DNA of 64,000 bases. Origin: Clarkia xantiana subsp. parviflora. Its lineage: Eukaryota > Streptophyta > Magnoliopsida > Myrtales > Onagraceae. The notes under the pieces are model-generated. The model was not told where the DNA came from and made no database searches. It was given only the letters and a program-made list of their open reading frames with translations. The stretch lies in assembly GCA_036873135.1 (NCBI GenBank), contig JAPTYO010000023.1, forward strand, positions 6,273,834 to 6,337,833, read 5' to 3'. Position 1 is the stretch's first letter; each line of letters opens with the position of its first letter. The translations under genes were made by a program, and so were the position numbers. This document shows positions 46,780-58,663 of the stretch, piece by piece.

Positions 46780-49690
46780 GCTGCTGCTTCCTCAGTCTGA
46801 AAATCAGGCACTTGTATTTCATCATTCATAGACCCATCTTGTCCTGGGTCAGCTGGACATGACCTCTTGTTGTGGCCACTCTTGCCACAACAGGAGCAAT
46901 AATGCACCAGACCACGCCTTCCTAACCTAAATTGACCATTCTCATCTTCGAACTGAGACCTTTCTCTCTTCTTTTTTAGTCTTCAAGATCTTTTATTAAT
47001 GATTGGTGGATCGACCGACACCGTATCAGTCTTCTCTACCAGGCATTGCATGGATGACCCCTTCATAAGCACGTATATATGCATCCTTGTGATAAACTGG
47101 GTCACAGTAAGGTGCAAGTTTTGACTTTCTCTCATGTACGAGACAAGCAACCACAGGAGGGCATGGCAATCCACTAAGCTGCCAGGTCATACAGCTGCAA
47201 TAACGTTCATTTATCAGCACTTTGTATGTTGCGTATATGACATGACAACCACCAATCCTGCTCTTGATCTTCCCAAGTTTCTTCAAGATCAACCTGCCAA
47301 TCTCACCCCCTTTAGCCACGCATTTCCTATTCTCTTCAAAATCATGCATAAACTTCCTCCTAATCCACTCCATCATTTGGACAATGAATTTTTCCCTTGC
47401 TTCAAGAACAATGGCGTTGAAGCTTTCAGCAATGTTATTCACCAACAAATTAGTCTTTGAAGTTTGTCTGAACACCTGCACCAATGCTTCGTGGGAATTG
47501 CAGACATAAACTTCCAAGCATTCATTTGTCTTCTTCACAATGTCTATATGCCACTTGTGTCTTTGTTCTGTGTATGCACATGCAGCTGACCATAGCCTAC
47601 TCCTAACATCAGCATCACCCATGGATATAACCTTCATGTTATGGTGTATGTGTCTAACACAGAACCTATAATCTGATCCGGGCATAACCTCTTCCACGAC
47701 ATTGATTAAACCCTACAATCAGTACAAAACAGTATCACCATATCATGATAGCCAAAGAATTGGTATGGAAAGTACCATATCACCATATTCAAACTACTGA
47801 TACTCATACATTTTGCCTATCTGAAATGATACTCCAAGTTCTGTCTGTACCAATATCAGCAGATTATATCTCAAGAAACCATCTCCATGTCATTCCATTT
47901 TCTGCTTCAACCCAAGCATATGCAATAGGGAAAAGTTGATCATTTGCATCCCTACTCACTGCACACAGCATGAACCCGCCATCTGGTCCCTTGAGGAAGC
48001 ATCCATCCAAAGCAATAAAATGGCGACATCCATTTTTGAACCCTCGCAGACAAGCATCAAGACATACGTACATCCATTGGAAAATTGGTTTGAGGAAACT
48101 GGGGTATGAGTCAACATGAACCACTGCTATGCTTCCTGGATTGTGTTTGACAAGGGTCGCACAATAATCCCTTGTCATTGCAAAATCAGCTCTCCTATCA
48201 CCTTGTTTTATGTAAAAAAAAAAAAACATAGTAAATACAAATGGAAATAGCTGTAATGACATATTGGGTATACACATGGAAATACCTGAAATGAAAAGAA
48301 GTGGTATTGAAAGAATACACTATGGACATACCTGCAAAGATATCCTTTGCCATCTTCAACCATTATGTATAACGTTCCTGGAAACACTAAATTCGAACAT
48401 TCTATGTATGTCAGATGCAACTGCACTTGACTTCAGATTCGCTTGAACCCGCAATAACTCCACAAATGTTTCACATACCCACTTCTTTCCGATGTCCCTA
48501 CTGTAATGGGATCTGGCACATGTATGATTCTCTTCAATTTCTTGATTCCAAATGTCGTGTCTTTGTTCATCCTGACACCAACAACGCGGAAACCACACTT
48601 TTTACTGCACAAAACAATAATCATGTTTGCATCGCTTCTTCTCCTCACATTGACAGTCATTGTTCGGATGGCATGAAGCTTGATAGCCTTTCTGAATGCA
48701 TCTGCATTATGAAACTTCATTCCAAGTTCCAACTCAAAATCACCTCCCATATGACTCTTGTATCACCTACCAGGTTCTCTACTAGTTGCATCATCTATCA
48801 AATCATGCAGCCTAGTAGGAGTGGTGATTATATATGTAATTGAATCACACATTTCAACACCAAAACCCCTTGAATCAACGAAGATCTCCGCATCATTCAG
48901 ATGAATTTGAGTCTCATAATTAGACTTGCCAAACCCAGGTACATCAACTGCATCCCCATCAGTCTGCATACCCTCATCTTCCTGCCTCTTCTTTTTAGGT
49001 TTTTTTACATTCTTTCTGACAAATTTTGAATTATCAGACTTGGTTAACTTGGGTGCCAAGTCAAAGCCATCATCAAAATCTTCCTCCAAGTCAAAGTTAT
49101 CATCATCAGGTTCCTCAACTGTTGGCATACATGGTTCATCTGATTCTGCACTTGATAAGTCATAATCTCTCAAGTCGTTCATGTCGAAGAAATCATCAAC
49201 TGGTTCGTCTTCAAGAAACATCTTCTCTTTACCTTTTCCATTAACTGGTGGTTTCTTACCCATGTTTTCACCTATTGGTGTCCCAATAGAAGGCATGTTT
49301 GCATTCTTCTTGATTCAGATCAATCTAATTTTCTCCATCAATGTACTCTTATACCAAATAAGTGTATCAAATGATGGCATATCATACAGTATAAGATCCA
49401 CTATGTGACCCTGCCTCTTATACATCCTTGTCATATAAACATCATATTTCAGCAACACGATGTCCTTGATGACACTTCCATTTGGTGGGAGATACCAAAT
49501 TGTGGGACTTCCCAGATCACAGTAGGCCATCACCAAACACACCACTGTTTCAAAATCTAACTCAGTTGCTTAAACCAACCCAATGTCTGAACAGCTCCAT
49601 TGAACACAATGTTCCCATCAAGTGAAACCCAAGAACCATTAGACCAAACATAAATTGTATATGTCAGTTCATCCTTCGACAACCCAACTG
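46780..49690 (-). pseudogene. Mutator-like (MULE) transposase gene, decayed
   Basis: Reading minus: an N-terminal block with YTIYVWSNGSWVSLDG (near 49670-49620) and a frame at 49545-49315; an acidic region (49296-48763) with a KKPKKKRQ basic patch; the MuDR N-terminal domain (48750-48433, GMKFHNADAFRKAI, CGFRV); the DDE domain FIALDGCFLKGPDGG, DANDQLFPIAYAWVE and MTWRWFL (48060-47866); a further part (47697-47026) with DYRFCVRHIHHN, NNIAESFN and a SWIM finger CSCMTWQLSGLPCPPVVACLVH; and a terminal zinc knuckle CSCCGKSGHNKRSC near 46870-46900. One intron-like gap lies near 48210-48300. A frameshift near 49560 and other breaks show it is inactive. MULE transposases cut and paste DNA with 9-11-bp duplications. 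Confidence 0.85.
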
Positions 49691-49833
49691 CACAAATAAA
49701 ATAACAGAACATGCATTAGAAATACACTATACGAACAGACAGAACATAACCAAACATCAACACATTCCAGCAATAGAACAACAACAATGTATGGGTACAA
49801 TCCAGAATCCAGACATCAAACAGACATTATACT

Positions 49834-50903
49834 GAGTTTTTAACCTAAATAGGGTTACATGGACAACCAAATACCAATATAGGCTAAAAAAAAGTCAATT
49901 ACAAATATACGGCTGGCCAGGTTGGAAGAACCCAGCCAACTGAATTTTTTTTTTCCCGAAAAATGGAAAAAAATTGGAACTCACTTGGCCGGGTTGCCCC
50001 AACCCGGCCAAATATGTTTTTGTTTTTGTTTTTTCGTTTTTTTTCTTTTTACTTTTTTTAATAGAAGTTGTAAAAATTAATGGTTTTGTAAATTTTTTTC
50101 TAAAAAACCTATTGGACATGGTGAACCTAGAGGGATAATTGACAGTCATTTTCCGTTTACCAGTTTTCGTAAAAAAAATTACAAAACTACTAATTTTATA
50201 TTTTTTTCGAACTCACTTGGTCGGGTCCCAATAACACGGCCAAGTAGTGTGTTTTTTTTTGTCTCAAAATTAATTAATTGCGGTGTAAAACAATGAGTGT
50301 TGTAGACATCACAATTAATTAATTTTGAGACAAAAAAAAAAACACTACTTGACCGGGTTGTTGGGACCCGGCCAAGTGAGTTCGAAAAAATATAAAATTA
50401 GTAGTTTTGTAATTTTTTTACGAAAACTGGTAAACGGCAAATGTCTGTCAATTTTCCCTCTAGGGTTCACCATTTCCAATAGGTTTTTTAGAAAAAAAAA
50501 ATTACAAAACCATTAATTTTGTAATTTTTTTTTACGAAAACTGGTAAACGGCAAATGTCTGTCAATTTTCCATCTAGGGTTCACCATGTCCAATAGGTTT
50601 TTAGAAAATAATTTACAAAACCATTAATTTTTACAACTTCTATTAAAAAAAGCAAAAAATAAATAAATAAATAAATAACAGAAAAAAGAAAAACATATTT
50701 GGCCGGGGTGGGGCAACCCGGCCAAGTGAGTTCCAATATCTATATATATATATATATATATATATATTACGTTTTTCCGGGAAAAATAATAATTCAGTTG
50801 GCCGGGTTGGGGGAACCCGGCCAGCCTTATATTTGTAATTAACTTTTTTTCTAGCCTAAATTAGTATTTGGTTGTCCATGTAACCCTATTTTGGTCAAAA
50901 ACT
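49834..50903. mobile_element. Foldback MITE 1, 10-bp TSD, Mutator type
   Basis: A 1,070-bp near-perfect inverted repeat. The left arm starts GAGTTTTTAACCTAAATAGGGTTACATGG; the right arm, reversed, reads AGTTTTTGACCAAAATAGGGTTACATGG. The arms share many motifs, including GGCCGGGTT..AACCCGGCC blocks, and meet around 50285-50320. ACATTATACT is duplicated exactly at 49824-49833 and 50904-50913. A 10-bp duplication and long terminal inverted repeats fit Mutator-like foldback elements. It has no coding capacity and lies in the 5' region of the MULE gene. Confidence 0.88.
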
Positions 50904-51004
50904 ACATTATACTACGTATAATGTTCCACAAAAGACCACTACAACCCCTATCTCTCTTAATCAGACAGAACATGCAATTTTAGTAAAAACCCTAGTTTTA
51001 AATA

Positions 51005-51692
51005 GGGATTAAGTACATTTTCATACCACTTTTTTTGCACAGAATCCACTTTTGGTACCACTTCAATTTTGTTGTATACTTTTGGTACCAAATCTTTCAA
51101 CTTTGTATCCTTTTGGTACCACCGTTAACTTTCCGTCCAAATTGGTCATTAAGTGTCACGTGCCATGCACGTAACCGCCCTAAACTTTTGAATTTGTTTA
51201 AATTTAGTCCATCTAATACATCTCTAACTTTTAATTTGTTCAATTTAGTCCTAAAATTTAAAAAACAAACTCTTAACTCAAATTGACCTAGTCGGAGCTA
51301 GCCTAGGGCTAGGTCCGGCTAGGCCAATTGGGACCTAGCCCCAATTGAATCCAATTGGAGCTAGGTCCAATTGACCCAGTCGGACCTAGCACTAAGCTAG
51401 ATCCAGCTAGGTCAATTTGGGTCAAGGGTTCGATTTTGAAATTTTAGAGCTAAATTGAACAAATTAAAAGTTAGGGATGTATTAGATGGAGTAAATTGAA
51501 ACAAATTAAAAAATTTAGGGCTGTCACGTGCATGGCACATGACACTTAACAACCAATTTGGACGGAAAGTTAACGGTGGTACCAAATGGATATAAAGTTG
51601 AAAGAATTTGTACCAAAAGTATACAAAAAAATTGAAGTGGTACCAAAAGTGGATTCTGTGCAAAGAAGTGGTATGAAAAGGTACTTAATCCC
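51005..51692. mobile_element. Foldback MITE 2, 9-bp TSD, Mutator type
   Basis: A 688-bp inverted repeat from GGGATTAAGTAC (51005) to GTACTTAATCCC (51692), with TTTTCATACCACTT at both ends. TTTTAAATA is duplicated exactly at 50996-51004 and 51693-51701, the Mutator size. Each arm carries GTCACGTGC.ATGCACGT, a CACGTG-type palindrome, and CAATTTAGTCC. The centre is rich in CTAGGTCC/GGACCTAG motifs. No coding capacity. Partial relatives lie at 25087-25420 and 52084-52262. Confidence 0.9.
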
Positions 51693-51701
51693 TTTTAAAT
51701 A

Positions 51702-52083
51702 TAACAATGAAGCACATACATAGATGTACTACGAAACTCACTTGGGCTGACGTTTAAAACTTTGATCGAAGATCCTCCCGGCGATCTCATTTGAAGGGCC
51801 AAAATTCACCTCCACTTTGAGGAACAACGACATAACCAGCGGACCTCACTGATTAAACGTACTACGACAGGGGCGGCGACACTAAACACGAACAAGGAGA
51901 AGGAAGGGTTTAATCACACTTATCGTTGCAGAGGGAGAATTCTGAAGCCAACTTCAGCGTTTCAACGTTTGGAGTGTCTTAGTGACGTTTGGAAGAGAGT
52001 GACATTTGGATTTCTAAAGCCAAATTCAGAGTATTAGAAGTTTTAGCACGTAAGGGCAATTTCGTCTCTTCAAGTTTCATTTT
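51702..52083 (-). other. Probable 5' leader of the MULE gene
   Basis: GC-richer stretch that, read minus, has a plausible transcribed 5' region (ending toward 51720) upstream of the MULE coding region, separated from it by two foldback MITEs. Inference from position and composition only. I could not find a matching terminal repeat at the left end of the MULE. Confidence 0.35.
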
Positions 52084-52262
52084 GTCGAAAAATAAAAAAG
52101 GGTCACGTGCTGTGCACGTGATCAACTAACATGTGTTTTAGATGGAAACTTAACGGAGGTATACAAATTGGAAAAGATTAGTACCAAATATATACAAAAA
52201 AAATTAGTACCAAAAGTGGATTATGTGCAAAGAAGTGGTATGAAAAGGTACTTAATCCCTTT
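52084..52262. mobile_element. Half copy of the CACGTG foldback MITE
   Basis: GGGTCACGTGCTGTGCACGTGATC, then TAACGGAGGTA, GTACCAAAAGTGGATTATGTGC and GGTATGAAAAGGTACTTAATCCC: the right half of the family, as at 51540-51692. The left half is missing. Confidence 0.8.
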
Positions 52263-55200
52263 AATATTTTAATTTTCAATTTTTTTTCTTATTTATTTGT
52301 ACTATTTTTTATTTATTTGTAACTTAGTATAAACGATACACAATAAATACATAAATGATTAAAAAAATTAGGCAGCCACATAGGATAGAATAAGCCCAAT
52401 TTATGAATTGATTTCTCAAGTATACAGGTTTGAGTAAGTTTTGTAAAGTAGTCTATAAAGGAATGATAATGAGCTATGTTTTTTTTTTTTTATATACAAT
52501 TGCTTCCGCAATTTTGAATTGTGAGCGTTAAACTTAAAGCCCTTTTCAAGGTGACGTCTATAGTGGTATTTGAATACGAACCGCCACTGTGAATGCAACT
52601 CGTTTTACCGATTGGTGGATCTAAGTTTGTATTAGCTACGTGAATTGGAAAATAAGACGTCGGAAAAAGTGGAACTGCTTATGTAATCCCTATTTCACGC
52701 AAACACCGTGCACCACCTAATGCTGGAAATTTGCGTTAAATATGCACTGTTTTTAATGTTGATTTTTTTTTTAATAAATGCACTGTTTTTTAGAATCTTA
52801 GAAATAAGCTTTGCAGAAGAGAATTGGCGCCCACGTCAATTAATTTAGTAAAACTCTAACTATATATAATAATGCTAAAAAAACTCGAAATAGCCACATC
52901 AATTTTCTGAGGGAGGTAGTAGTCATTTGTATACATAATAAATTCGAGCTCACAAAATGTTTGAGAAAATAAATTTGGAATAGCAACTTACAAGATTGTA
53001 GAATCCTGAGCCAGCCTTTGATAATTATTCCAAATATCTAACTATAGCTTATCCCCCCAAACTATAACTTAGTTAAAATGCAATATATTTTCAGTTTTTA
53101 ATGTAATGAATATAGAGTTGGCTGATTGGCATAATTGTATCACTCAACTATTAAATATTTATAGTATAATAATAATAATCCTAAAAAATATGCAAAGTTG
53201 CAATCAGTATTTTAAACTTTTTACTTGTCAACACGGTAAAATATTCGTTGTAATTAATTGTTCGCTTCTATTTTATCTTACTCTCTTCCTAAGCCGAAAT
53301 CTTGATTTTGTCCATATATAGACGTACTAAATAATTAGAGAACGTGACACCAAATAAGAACGAAACATGTACACTACTATGGAAGTTCTATAATCATTAT
53401 TTATTAATGTGTATTATAATGGGTATGGCGGGGATGTAGCATTCATAGCTTCATGATTAAGTGTCGGGTTTAATTAGTACATAATAATCGATAAAAGGTG
53501 ATCAAATCATTAAGTGGGTGTTAGACTTTTTTTTTATAAATTAAATCTCTAAAAAATGTAGTCAATAATTAATTAATTTTAAACTCGGTTCAATCATTTG
53601 TAGAAAACTTGTAAGTTGTAATGAAAAATTAACCTCTACTATTACTTAGAGACAGAAAAATGAATATGCATGATCTGATTATGAAAATACCACAGACTGA
53701 TATAGTGAGTTGAGTTTTCAGTACCTAATTATATTTGAATACTGCTGAACTGTTTTGTGAGAATTTTTGTTTTAACGCCTCAAACTAGAAATTACATAAG
53801 CAATTATGTATTAAAAAATGAAGACCGAATATTATTAAAAATATATACAACCTCAACACTAGGGATTGTAGATAATACATAGAAAGTAAATATTACAAAA
53901 AAGATTTTAAAAAATAACTTTTACAATCTTCATTATCGGATTATCCCTAATAAAAATAGATTTAATACAATTAAAGTTCGATTATATATATATATATATC
54001 CTTAATTCTTGTTTTTTTTGCCAGATCCTTAAATCTTGTTTTCACGTATAGAAGTTCAGTAAAAAGTAAGTTTCCAAATTCTAAAAACGATTAAAACCTA
54101 TATTACAAAAAAAAATATCCAAGAAAATATGGATGGCTACTTTTGCGGCTATCTGGTCCGGGCCGAGCCTAAGCGAGGAACAACATGCTGCAAAGACGAC
54201 GTGTTCCTTGTTTAGTTAATCACACAATGAATAAAAAGCTAGTTGAAGCAGTTTCGACATGGGTTACGGGTTCTTCCCACTAGCCATGCGTAGGCCTAGT
54301 TTTTAGTTCTGATATCACTTGTCACAATACTAATTCATTCAACCCAAGAAAGCACCATGTTAAAAGTTTGCAGCAGAATAAGCTTCAAAAGCTCTTTTTT
54401 TCTAATTTCTACTGCATTTTTACTTATAATATATACAAAAACAACCGGTCAACGAGATTAATTTTAACTTAACTTGTTGCGAAGCCTCGCAACGAGGAAG
54501 TCAGATGTTTTGGAAAATATTACACGTAAAAGGAGAATTCTAAATGAAATTTTTCTAGATAAAACGAACGAATGAATTTTAACCGATGCTGATCATGATC
54601 TCCTTCAGACAATTTTATGTTGAGGATTGTTGGAAAAAAATGTTAAAGGCATTACATTTTTTCCTGATCGGGTGAATGAGAAATTGTTTTTCTTAGTGCA
54701 CCTGGCCAGCATAATCCAGACTTCGTCTAGAATTTGTTGAATCTGACATATTATTGTTCTGTAACAAATTCATTAATAGAGATTTTATTATTATTATTTA
54801 TTACCATTCCATTAATACATGTCTTCCATCTTCATATAAATAGATCATTTCTATTCTTTATTGACACACAATGTAGAGTTTCAATATTTTCTTTATCTCG
54901 CCGACGTTGCCAGCTTTCTAGGTCGTGTTCGACTGCAAATCCTGTTCTGGTGGAGTTCAAGCAATATTATGTTCGACTGGTGGGGGTTTTGTGCTAACTC
55001 GACACTAGAATGTCGTTTTATTCTAGGAGACGATTACCCATGATTATTCTCTAGCACAACCAATGAGTCGGTGAGGGGCGAAATTGTCTTTAGGTGACCG
55101 TGATCAGCACATACTCGGTTAAAAAAACTCATTCGTTCGATTCAGAAAATTATGCTTTAAAATTTCTCCATTTACATGTTATATTTTCTAACCTACTATC

Positions 55201-55295
55201 CTTTCGCAGGTAAAGTTAATTCCCTATAACTCAATAGTCATTGGTTCCACTTTTCAAGAACTCTTCGCATCTTTCGTTATGCTAAATGTGCGTCA
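52263..55295. other. AT-rich intergenic region, no gene seen
   Basis: Mostly AT-rich, with no frame that looks coding. A GC-richer patch near 54860-55100 shares a stretch (AAATTGTCTTTAGGTGACCGTGATC..GCAC) with 26480-26520 (AAATTGTCTTAAGTAGATCGTGATCCGCAC), so it is part of a dispersed repeat. Confidence 0.55.
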
Positions 55296-55540
55296 GAGCA
55301 TCCACAATAGTTTTCGTATTTCATATTCTTTAAAGGTGCCACATAAGCTATTTATATGTGTTTTAAATAATACATAAAGTCAAGTAATGCTTAAACAATA
55401 ATAGGTCTCTAATGATTTTATTTAACCATTTTACTCAAACATATTTTATTATTAAATCTCAACTACCAACTTAAAAAATAATTAGCATTAATTGTATTTG
55501 AAATATTTATGTTACTATTTATTTACTGCAGCTAAAGATA
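55296..55540. mobile_element. GAGCATCC-type MITE, copy 3, truncated
   Basis: AGAGCATCCACAATAG, TTTTCGTATTTCATATTCTTTAAAGG and further AT-rich sequence like copy 1. It stops where the solo LTR begins. Confidence 0.65.
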
Positions 55541-55545
55541 TTGAC

Positions 55546-56457
55546 GTTATACATATTATATATATAGACTTTCATCTCAAATACAAAGCTTGCTCTAATC
55601 CTACATGAGAGATCGGACCTGCTAGTCAGACCCCAAGCCTTCGAGGTCAGACCCCCCGTCCGACCCAAAGGTCCCGACACCCTTCTGACATGTAGTATTC
55701 CCGCCCAAGGGGTGTACGCGACGTCCGGAACACTGTCATCCAAACCGTCCCTCGCGACGACCCGGCCTCACATTGCACGTCCGACACTTAGAAAATATCA
55801 CGAACCCCTACATGCTTATTAAGGGCTATGGGTTCAGTAGTGGGAGGACTGGTCGCTTTCAAAGATTGATCAAGTCTTATTTTGAAGGTCTTTCCTTTCA
55901 CGATATCCCCTTTCGTGTTGCATTATTCACTAGCGCCAGGATTCGATATCCCGCACCCCCGACACGGGCCAATGTTGAGAACCTTCGGCAAGGATACCTG
56001 TGGTTCACAGCCATCAGGCCGTAAGGATGGTGTGTGTTCAGCAGGCAGCGAACTGACACGTAAGATGGCTTCTCTCGAACAAATGGCACTTCAAAGATAT
56101 TAAATGATATCACTTATTAACTGAGCTCGTTTAGGAGTTCACGATGTCATTAACCACCTTAATCTCCTTTGAGCCTATATATAGAACTCCACCTCTTTTC
56201 ATTTACTAAGTTGATATCACTAGAAAGATTTGAGCTCTCCCTTCTCTCTCTACTTTGTTCTAATTTAAGCATCAGAGAGGGTTCGCCGGTACCACCCCCG
56301 GCTTACCCCTCGTGCAGGTTCGCGTAAGGACGGACCGCGAAGAAAGTGCGAGTAAGCGGATTACGGAAAGAGACTCTCGGATCACGAAGGAAGGAAATCT
56401 ACCCGTAGTTGGCTATTTGGATTGACGACCCGTCGACCCGATACGCAGGACTTAACA
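55546..56457 (+). repeat. Solo LTR (gypsy type)
   Basis: A single LTR with no internal region. The end CAGGACTTAACA and the parts CAGAGAGGGTTCGCCGG..CACCCCC and CCCCTCGTGCAGG resemble the R/U5 region of elements 1 and 2. A TATA box (TATATATA, 56176-56183) lies in the right place. TTGAC occurs at 55541-55545 and 56458-56462 as a probable 5-bp duplication. The start after it is GTTATAC, so the T of the expected TG would be lost. The duplication is tentative; the LTR call is firmer. Confidence 0.65.
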
Positions 56458-56462
56458 TTGAC

Positions 56463-58380
56463 TATGCATTAACCATACATCAAGAGAAATAAAATACACA
56501 AAATGTATATTGGACTTGAAAAGTATGAAATGATTTTCGTTAAGAATTGTATTTATTCTGATGAATTTTTCGTAAACAAATTGAATGTGACATAAATTAC
56601 TAATGTAGATATTAAAGGTGACTCGAGTTTAAAAAAAATGCAGTTCTATGCAGAAATTGGGTTAAAAAAGCTGAATAATAAATTTAGGTAATGAGGTAGC
56701 ACACATAATATACCTTATATATTTAAGAAATATGTTATGTAAAATTAAATAGATTTCGTTTTAAGGAATGCTATATAAAACAATTAGAGTATAAACAAGT
56801 TAGACCCAACGTGTATGTATGAGGTTGAAAGATGAAGATGAGCGGTTAGTCTTTATAGTGAAAACCAATGTTAATCCCTCTCAGTAATTTTTTTAATCAT
56901 TTGTAGGCTATATCTGTAATATTGTAAATTTAATGAAATTGATAAGCATTTCGAGATTCTAGGTCCGCCGTACCGCCGTGTTCCGATTCAGTGGGGGGTT
57001 AAGAAATATCCTAAATGTTTGTAATAATTACTATCACTGTTATTAAAACACCATAAAACATCTCGGTTTGGCAGTTTCAGAATTTGTATCATAGCTCTAA
57101 GTTTAATCAATTTGCAGATACTATTATTTAAATCTGTAATAATTTCTCGAGTCTCGCATGCATTTTTTTATACTCATTTTCCGATATTAAACTATTAATT
57201 TCCCTTTCATTCCTTCAATATTTATTATTGATAATTAATTAATAAATAATAAGTCAATGGACCTCTCCAAATAATGACGTCATAATCTAAACTAACCAGT
57301 TATTCTATTTCTATGGGGGGGTATTGGGCTGGACCAGCTGCCTCTATTGACACGTACGTTTAAAACTAAATACTAAATGGCCAAAAAAAAATAATCATGA
57401 TTAAATAGACTAGTATCATTAATTGAACGGCTGAGATTGAAGCTAGAATAATGGGCGGTCCCCAGAATCTGCCACGTGGGACCCAACGGACGGTGAATGG
57501 TTGGATATTCCGTCACCATCGCTGGCCGCGTGCTACGTGGACCCGGGTCTTGTCTTTGTTTCTCTATCCTCCCCAACGAGACGACAACAACACTTTTACC
57601 AAATCCGACCATTAATAATAATAAATATATAAATATAACAGCACCATAGTTTAGTATGATTAATTAAAATATATTAAGACCGTCGTCATATATTGTCATA
57701 TACATGGCAATTAACATTTTCTCAATCAAATCAAACCAAACCTTACCTCACCATGAAATTGAGAGTTAGATAAATCAAGTTCAACTGCACGCATGGCCAA
57801 AACACAACCAAGAAACTGCAGTACGTAGTGGATAACAGAAACGGTTGCTCGTCCAGAAGTGGCTCTTAAGAGAGAGCACTTCCAAGTTCCTAAGTTCCAA
57901 TCCTAGTTGGAAATTTCTAAACCTAGTCATGTTATAAGTTTATTATTATACAAAGTTTTTTATTTTTAATGTCATTATTTATTATTCATACTAATTTTAT
58001 TATTAAATAAGAATTCGACATTCAAATAAAAGTTCATATGTAGTTCTAATAGTAGATGTAACTAAGATTACAAATATTTATATTTTTCTATTTTCGAGTA
58101 GAGACAGAAGTGATACAATTCATACTAATATTAATTGATATCGGTATTGTTCATATCAGTGTCAACTTTTTAATATGTGTATTCAATTGTTTTGTTTATC
58201 TCTTTATATATATATATCATTTTGCTTAATTAAATCAGACAATGACTTATTCTTAATCTGTTTTTTTTTTCTGAAAAAGCACTTTCTAGCCGTTTTTGTC
58301 TCTAGTGTTTCGACGATTCAGGTTGATGCGTTTTATCTTCAACGGTTCAGATTGCAACGTCTCTTTGGCTGTCCTCTCTC
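56463..58380. other. AT-rich intergenic region, no gene seen
   Basis: No gene. The stretch 57440-57560 is GC-richer with a CCACGTGG core (57471-57478) and a CTACGTGG (57533-57540), both ACGTG boxes, but no gene follows closely. A minus-strand frame of 79 codons there has no recognisable domain. Confidence 0.55.
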
Positions 58381-58381
58381 C

Positions 58382-58388
58382 TATAAAA
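58382..58388 (+). promoter_or_regulatory. TATA box of the element 3 antisense gene
   Basis: CCTATAAAACC lies about 150 bp upstream of the predicted start ATG at 58535, at a normal distance for a plant promoter with a short leader. Confidence 0.6.
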
Positions 58389-58541
58389 CCCCAAATCTTG
58401 GCACTATTCAGTTCTCCTTTACCGTTTCATTCTCTGTGTTTTCAAAAGCTCAAGCTCTCCTTTCCATTTCTGATAAACACTCCGGCGACCAGGATCTCCG
58501 ACCATCAAGATCACCCTTTCTTCTCCGATTCAACATGTCTG

Positions 58542-58663
58542 GTAAGATTTCCTCCTTCGATTCCGAAGAGACTTGTTAGCATAGATTTCCTTTTATCTCA
58601 ATTAACTTACCCGAACTTTTGCGGAAATCGACTGTGCCTTTTCTTGCTCTGATTACTTTCCAG
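58542..58663 (+). other. First intron of the element 3 antisense gene
   Basis: GTAAGATTTCC to TACTTTCCAG, 122 bp. Joining G (58541) to AC (58664) keeps the frame open into the long exon, which supports it. Confidence 0.7.

Noticed and set aside
55542..55545. TGACG as the solo LTR start
   Set aside because: The five bases before it do not match those after the LTR end; the TTGAC pair at 55541-55545 fits better, although it leaves no TG start.
57373..57612. 79-codon minus-strand frame
   Set aside because: No domain, poor start context and AT-rich C-terminal part; probably chance in a GC-richer patch.
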